Shown here piece by piece: positions 61,520-64,000 of a stretch of 64,000 nt of DNA. Each line of letters begins with the position of its first letter. The stretch's first letter is position 1. The translations under genes were made by a program, and so were the position numbers. Source of the DNA: Kitasatospora herbaricolor (GTDB lineage: Bacteria > Actinomycetota > Actinomycetes > Streptomycetales > Streptomycetaceae); the NCBI RefSeq assembly GCF_030813695.1, contig NZ_JAUSVA010000002.1, positions 1,178,001 to 1,242,000 of the forward strand, read 5' to 3'. The notes beneath the pieces are model-generated. The model made no database searches and was not told where the DNA came from. It was given only the letters and a program-made list of their open reading frames with translations.

Positions 61520-62762
61520 AGAGGTCGTGGACCCAGTCCGTGAGGTCCGCGGCGTCGTGGTCGATGGTGGCGAAGTGCACGCCCAAGGTCTTCTGCGGCT
61601 CGGACTGCGGCACCTCCACGACGTCCTTGGCGATGCGCTCGTACTCGACCTCGATGCCGTGCTTCTTGTTGGTGCTGTTGAGCTCGTCCACCAGCACGTC
61701 GGTGCCCTTGAGCGGGAACGGCAGCGCGGCCCTGACCCGTAGGTCGTCGGCGGCCTGGGTGATGCGTACCGGGACGGTGATCTCCACGTCCGGGTTCATG
61801 GCGCCGAGTTGGCGGTCGAAGTTGACCTGGTGCGGGTTGGGGTTCTGCGGGTAGCCGCCCCTGAACTGGTCGCTGCCCTTGATGCCGCCCCAGGACTCGG
61901 GCCCGCTCAGCTCCGCCCGGGACAGGTGCCGGGCCTGCGGCCACAGCGCCAGTGCCTCGTCGGTGAGGACCTGGGCGGGGTCGATCGTCGGGTCGCCGCC
62001 GAGGGCGCCGGCCAGGAACAACGGGGTGAACGCGAACCCCTCGCCCTCCTTCCCGTCGGTGGCGCCGAGCCGTACCAGGCCGAGGGGGTGGTTGGACGGG
62101 GCGATCGCGGCCACCCCCACCAGGCCGTTCCCGACGCGCTCGGGGGCGTGGTGGGCGGCGAACAGCGCGGCCTGGCCGCCCTGCGAGTGCCCGACGATCG
62201 CGTACGCGTCGCCGATCGCGCCCCGGAACAGGCGCCGGGCCGCCAGGACGATGTCCAGTACCCCGTTCGCCTCCGAGGCGCCGAGGAGGTAGGGGTGGAG
62301 GTGCTCCTCCGTACCCGTCCCGAGGGCCTCGTAGTCCGTCATCGCCACCGCCCAGCCGCGGCGCAGGAAGCCGTTCAGCAAGCCGTGCGGCGAGGCGTTC
62401 ATCGGCGAGGCCCCGGTGTCGCCCCGGTCCCTGGACGGCGCGACGGAGTTGGCGATGCCCACCGTGCCGTGGGCCCAGGTGACGAGCGGGTAGCCGCTGC
62501 CGTCCGCGGGCAGGGGGTGCTCGTCGCGGTCCGGCAGCACGATGATCCCGGACGTCGCCACCGCCTCGCCGCGCACGTCCTGCGAGCGGTGGAGGACCAG
62601 CCAGTTCTCACCCGCCTCCAGCGCGGCCGCGGGGTTGTCCAGGCGCCGCGCGTGGATCGGATCGCCCGGGACGCCGTCGGGCAGCGGGGACGGCGGGAGG
62701 TAGAACGCGTCCCCCTCGGGACCGTTCTCCTCAGGGTCGATGACCGGCGTGGCGTCGCTCAC
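61506..62762 (-). CDS. Secretory-lipase-type alpha/beta hydrolase
   Basis: A 418-residue serine hydrolase of the LIP (secretory lipase) group. The nucleophile elbow GHSQGGQAA is near residue 195; TWAHGTVGIANSVAPS contributes the oxyanion region; ITQAADDLRV and HFATIDHDA carry the likely Asp and His. No signal peptide was found with the GTG at 62762, which follows GGAAGGAAG. A start further upstream would not add one. It may act inside the cell or be exported otherwise. Confidence 0.8.
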   Translation of the reverse strand: MSDATPVIDPEENGPEGDAFYLPPSPLPDGVPGDPIHARRLDNPAAALEAGENWLVLHRSQDVRGEAVATSGIIVLPDRDEHPLPADGSGYPLVTWAHGTVGIANSVAPSRDRGDTGASPMNASPHGLLNGFLRRGWAVAMTDYEALGTGTEEHLHPYLLGASEANGVLDIVLAARRLFRGAIGDAYAIVGHSQGGQAALFAAHHAPERVGNGLVGVAAIAPSNHPLGLVRLGATDGKEGEGFAFTPLFLAGALGGDPTIDPAQVLTDEALALWPQARHLSRAELSGPESWGGIKGSDQFRGGYPQNPNPHQVNFDRQLGAMNPDVEITVPVRITQAADDLRVRAALPFPLKGTDVLVDELNSTNKKHGIEVEYERIAKDVVEVPQSEPQKTLGVHFATIDHDAADLTDWVHDLFTHA

Positions 62763-63060
62763 GGGCTTCCTTCCGTAGGGCCGGCTGCACGTCTCCGGCG
62801 CCCTCGGCCCGCACCGGCCAGGTGCCGGCGGCCCCGGGCGCCCGGCAGCGTTGCGGGAGCTACCCACGATCGGCGGCGCCCACCCGCCCCATGCCTTCCG
62901 CTCACTCGAACGAGTGAGGCGGCCGCGAAGTGACCAGGTCATGGGACACCGGTTCCCGGGAGGCACGACAGGAGAACCGGCGTGGCCCCCGACTTGCAAG
63001 ACTGGGGCGCGCGACCATGACGGAACAGGCGCGGTCACATCCACCGCTCCACCGGCACAG

Positions 63061-63564
63061 ATGGGGACTACCGTGGACCACTCGAAGATCGTGCACCTGG
63101 TGAACACCGACCCGGTGATCCGAACCCTCCTGGAGGCGCCGATCCCGATGCGGCTCGGGTACGTCGGACTGGACGGGCACCCGCGCACCGTCCCGGTCGC
63201 CTACCTGTGGAACGGCCAGGCCTTCGTCTTCGCCACCCCGACGAGCGCCTACAAGGTCAGGGCGATCACGGCGCACCCCCAGGTGTCCTTCACCGTCGAC
63301 ACCACCGACTTCACCCCGCTGATCATGATGGTCCGGGGCACGGCCTCGGTCGAGATCCGGCAGGGAGTCCCCCAGGAGCACATCGACGCCTCCCGCCGCA
63401 GCGTGGGGGAGGCCGGGATGGAGGAGTGGGAGCGCGTCAAGCGCGCGAACACCACCGAGATGGCGCTGATCTCCATCGATCCGACCCATGTCACCGTCTG
63501 CGACTTCGCCACCCGCTTCCCCCCGCCGGCCGCCGTCAACTCCCGTACTCACGGCGCGGGGTAG
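63061..63564 (+). CDS. PPOX-fold flavoprotein
   Basis: A 167-residue split-barrel protein. MRLGYVGLDGHPRTVPVAYLWNGQAF and AYKVRAITAHPQVSFTVDTTDF match pyridoxamine-phosphate-oxidase-like proteins; ASVEIRQGVPQEHIDASRR follows. Two starts are possible: ATG 63061, and GTG 63073 with a better spaced GGGGA. Third PPOX protein in the window; this one has an MMVRGTASVE strand and a longer C-terminus than the other two. Substrate unknown. Confidence 0.75.
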   Translation: MGTTVDHSKIVHLVNTDPVIRTLLEAPIPMRLGYVGLDGHPRTVPVAYLWNGQAFVFATPTSAYKVRAITAHPQVSFTVDTTDFTPLIMMVRGTASVEIRQGVPQEHIDASRRSVGEAGMEEWERVKRANTTEMALISIDPTHVTVCDFATRFPPPAAVNSRTHGAG

Positions 63565-63645
63565 GACGCTCGCGGCCACCCCCGCGGGTCCGGGGGAGGC
63601 CGGCCCGGCCCCCCTCAGGCGGGATCCGGGCCGGCAGCCCCCGAG

Positions 63646-63699
63646 CCGGTTCCTCATCCGCCCGGGCGGGGGGCCGGAACCCGGTTCCTCATCCGCCCG
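63646..63699. repeat. 19-bp direct repeat
   Basis: CCGGTTCCTCATCCGCCCG at 63646-63664 and 63681-63699. The second copy ends directly before the stop codon of the aldo/keto reductase gene. Confidence 0.85.
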
Positions 63700-64000
63700 C
63701 TAGCGCAACAGAGCCTCCACCTCGGCGAACTCGGCCGCGGGCAGCGGACCGTGGGCGAGGGTGCCGAGGTTCTCCTCGACCTGGGCGACGGTGCGGCAGC
63801 CGGGGATGGGGACGACGGTGTCGGTTCGGGCCAGCAGCCAGGCCAGGGCGCCCTGCGCGAGGGTGCGGCCGTTGCCGGTCAGCACCTCGCGGACGGCGTC
63901 GATGCGGGACAGCCACTGCGGATCGCCCCCGCCGTCCTGGCCGAAGTAGGGGATCCACCGGTGCCCCTGGGCGCGGACGTCGTCGGAGGCCACCCGGCGG
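63700..64000 (-). CDS. Aldo/keto reductase, 3' part only
   Basis: The last 100 residues of an aldo/keto reductase, cut by the window end. Visible are IDAVREVLTGNGRTLAQGALAWLLART, then TVVPIPGCRTVAQVEENLGTL, the NADP-binding PxPG-(x)-R segment near the C-terminus of the barrel. The catalytic Tyr/Lys part lies outside the window. A GTG at 63993 is not a plausible start because the family continues well upstream. Confidence 0.85.
   Translation of the reverse strand, partial: RRVASDDVRAQGHRWIPYFGQDGGGDPQWLSRIDAVREVLTGNGRTLAQGALAWLLARTDTVVPIPGCRTVAQVEENLGTLAHGPLPAAEFAEVEALLR

Noticed and set aside
1..64000. tRNA, rRNA, prophage or insertion sequences
   Set aside because: None could be recognised on either strand: no transposase motifs, no cloverleaf sequence, no terminal inverted repeats.

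Overview
The window is very GC-rich with strong third-position G/C bias, and its gene families are those of a streptomycete-type actinomycete (Streptomyces or Kitasatospora): F420/PPOX flavoproteins, ECF sigma factors, ABC sugar transporters without a local ATPase, secreted polysaccharidases and a Pls/PosA-type peptide synthetase. Two Streptomyces operator types support this: a DasR-like dre site before a chitinase and a CsnR-like box before a GH8 enzyme. No rRNA, tRNA, CRISPR array, phage gene or intact transposable element was seen.

Layout. 0.2-8.3 kb: Pls/PosA synthetase, D,D-carboxypeptidase, PPOX flavoprotein and subtilisin. 8.7-12.9 kb: a tightly coupled four-gene operon (ATP-grasp ligase, DUF4213/DUF364 protein, cysteine-synthase-like PLP enzyme, dipeptide-epimerase-like enolase) whose promoter carries a Zur-like half-site. 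This is the best candidate for an undescribed small-molecule (possibly metallophore or dipeptide) pathway. 13-23 kb: mixed chromosomal genes (Mut7-C protein, broken AraC regulator, mutarotase, Ser/Thr kinase, zinc-finger protein, DinB, FAD monooxygenase). 23.5-29 kb: GH18 chitinase, ComB-like phosphatase, an Ile/Ser/Gly-repeat membrane protein and a GH8 (probably chitosanase) gene. 29.3-38 kb: amino-acid permease, LuxR regulator, several tiny genes and two ECF sigma factor loci. 38.3-41.6 kb: GH54 arabinofuranosidase, a decayed SRPBCC gene and a TetR regulator.

41.8-59.3 kb is a large amino-sugar locus. It has an AgaR-like DeoR repressor, a ROK protein that has lost catalytic residues, a secreted GH27 galactosidase with a ricin lectin, a phospholipase C, AgaS-like isomerase/deaminase, PfkB sugar-phosphate kinase, class II aldolase, a P-loop kinase, NagA/AgaA-like deacetylase, an ABC importer, a 51-residue protein and an intact ROK kinase. 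Together these encode a plausible complete N-acetylgalactosamine route: ABC import, ROK phosphorylation, deacetylation, deamination/isomerisation to tagatose 6-phosphate, second phosphorylation and aldol cleavage. Related sequence elements (core ATGCTTGA; CAGCTTCRATCAWATG) lie upstream of four of its transcription units and suggest one regulon.

59.5-64 kb: class V PLP enzyme, DUF6924-like protein, secretory-lipase-type hydrolase, PPOX protein and the 3' part of an aldo/keto reductase. A recurring theme is gene decay: recognisable relics or frame lesions occur at about 15.0, 26.5, 27.1, 32.3, 40.7 and 52.1 kb.
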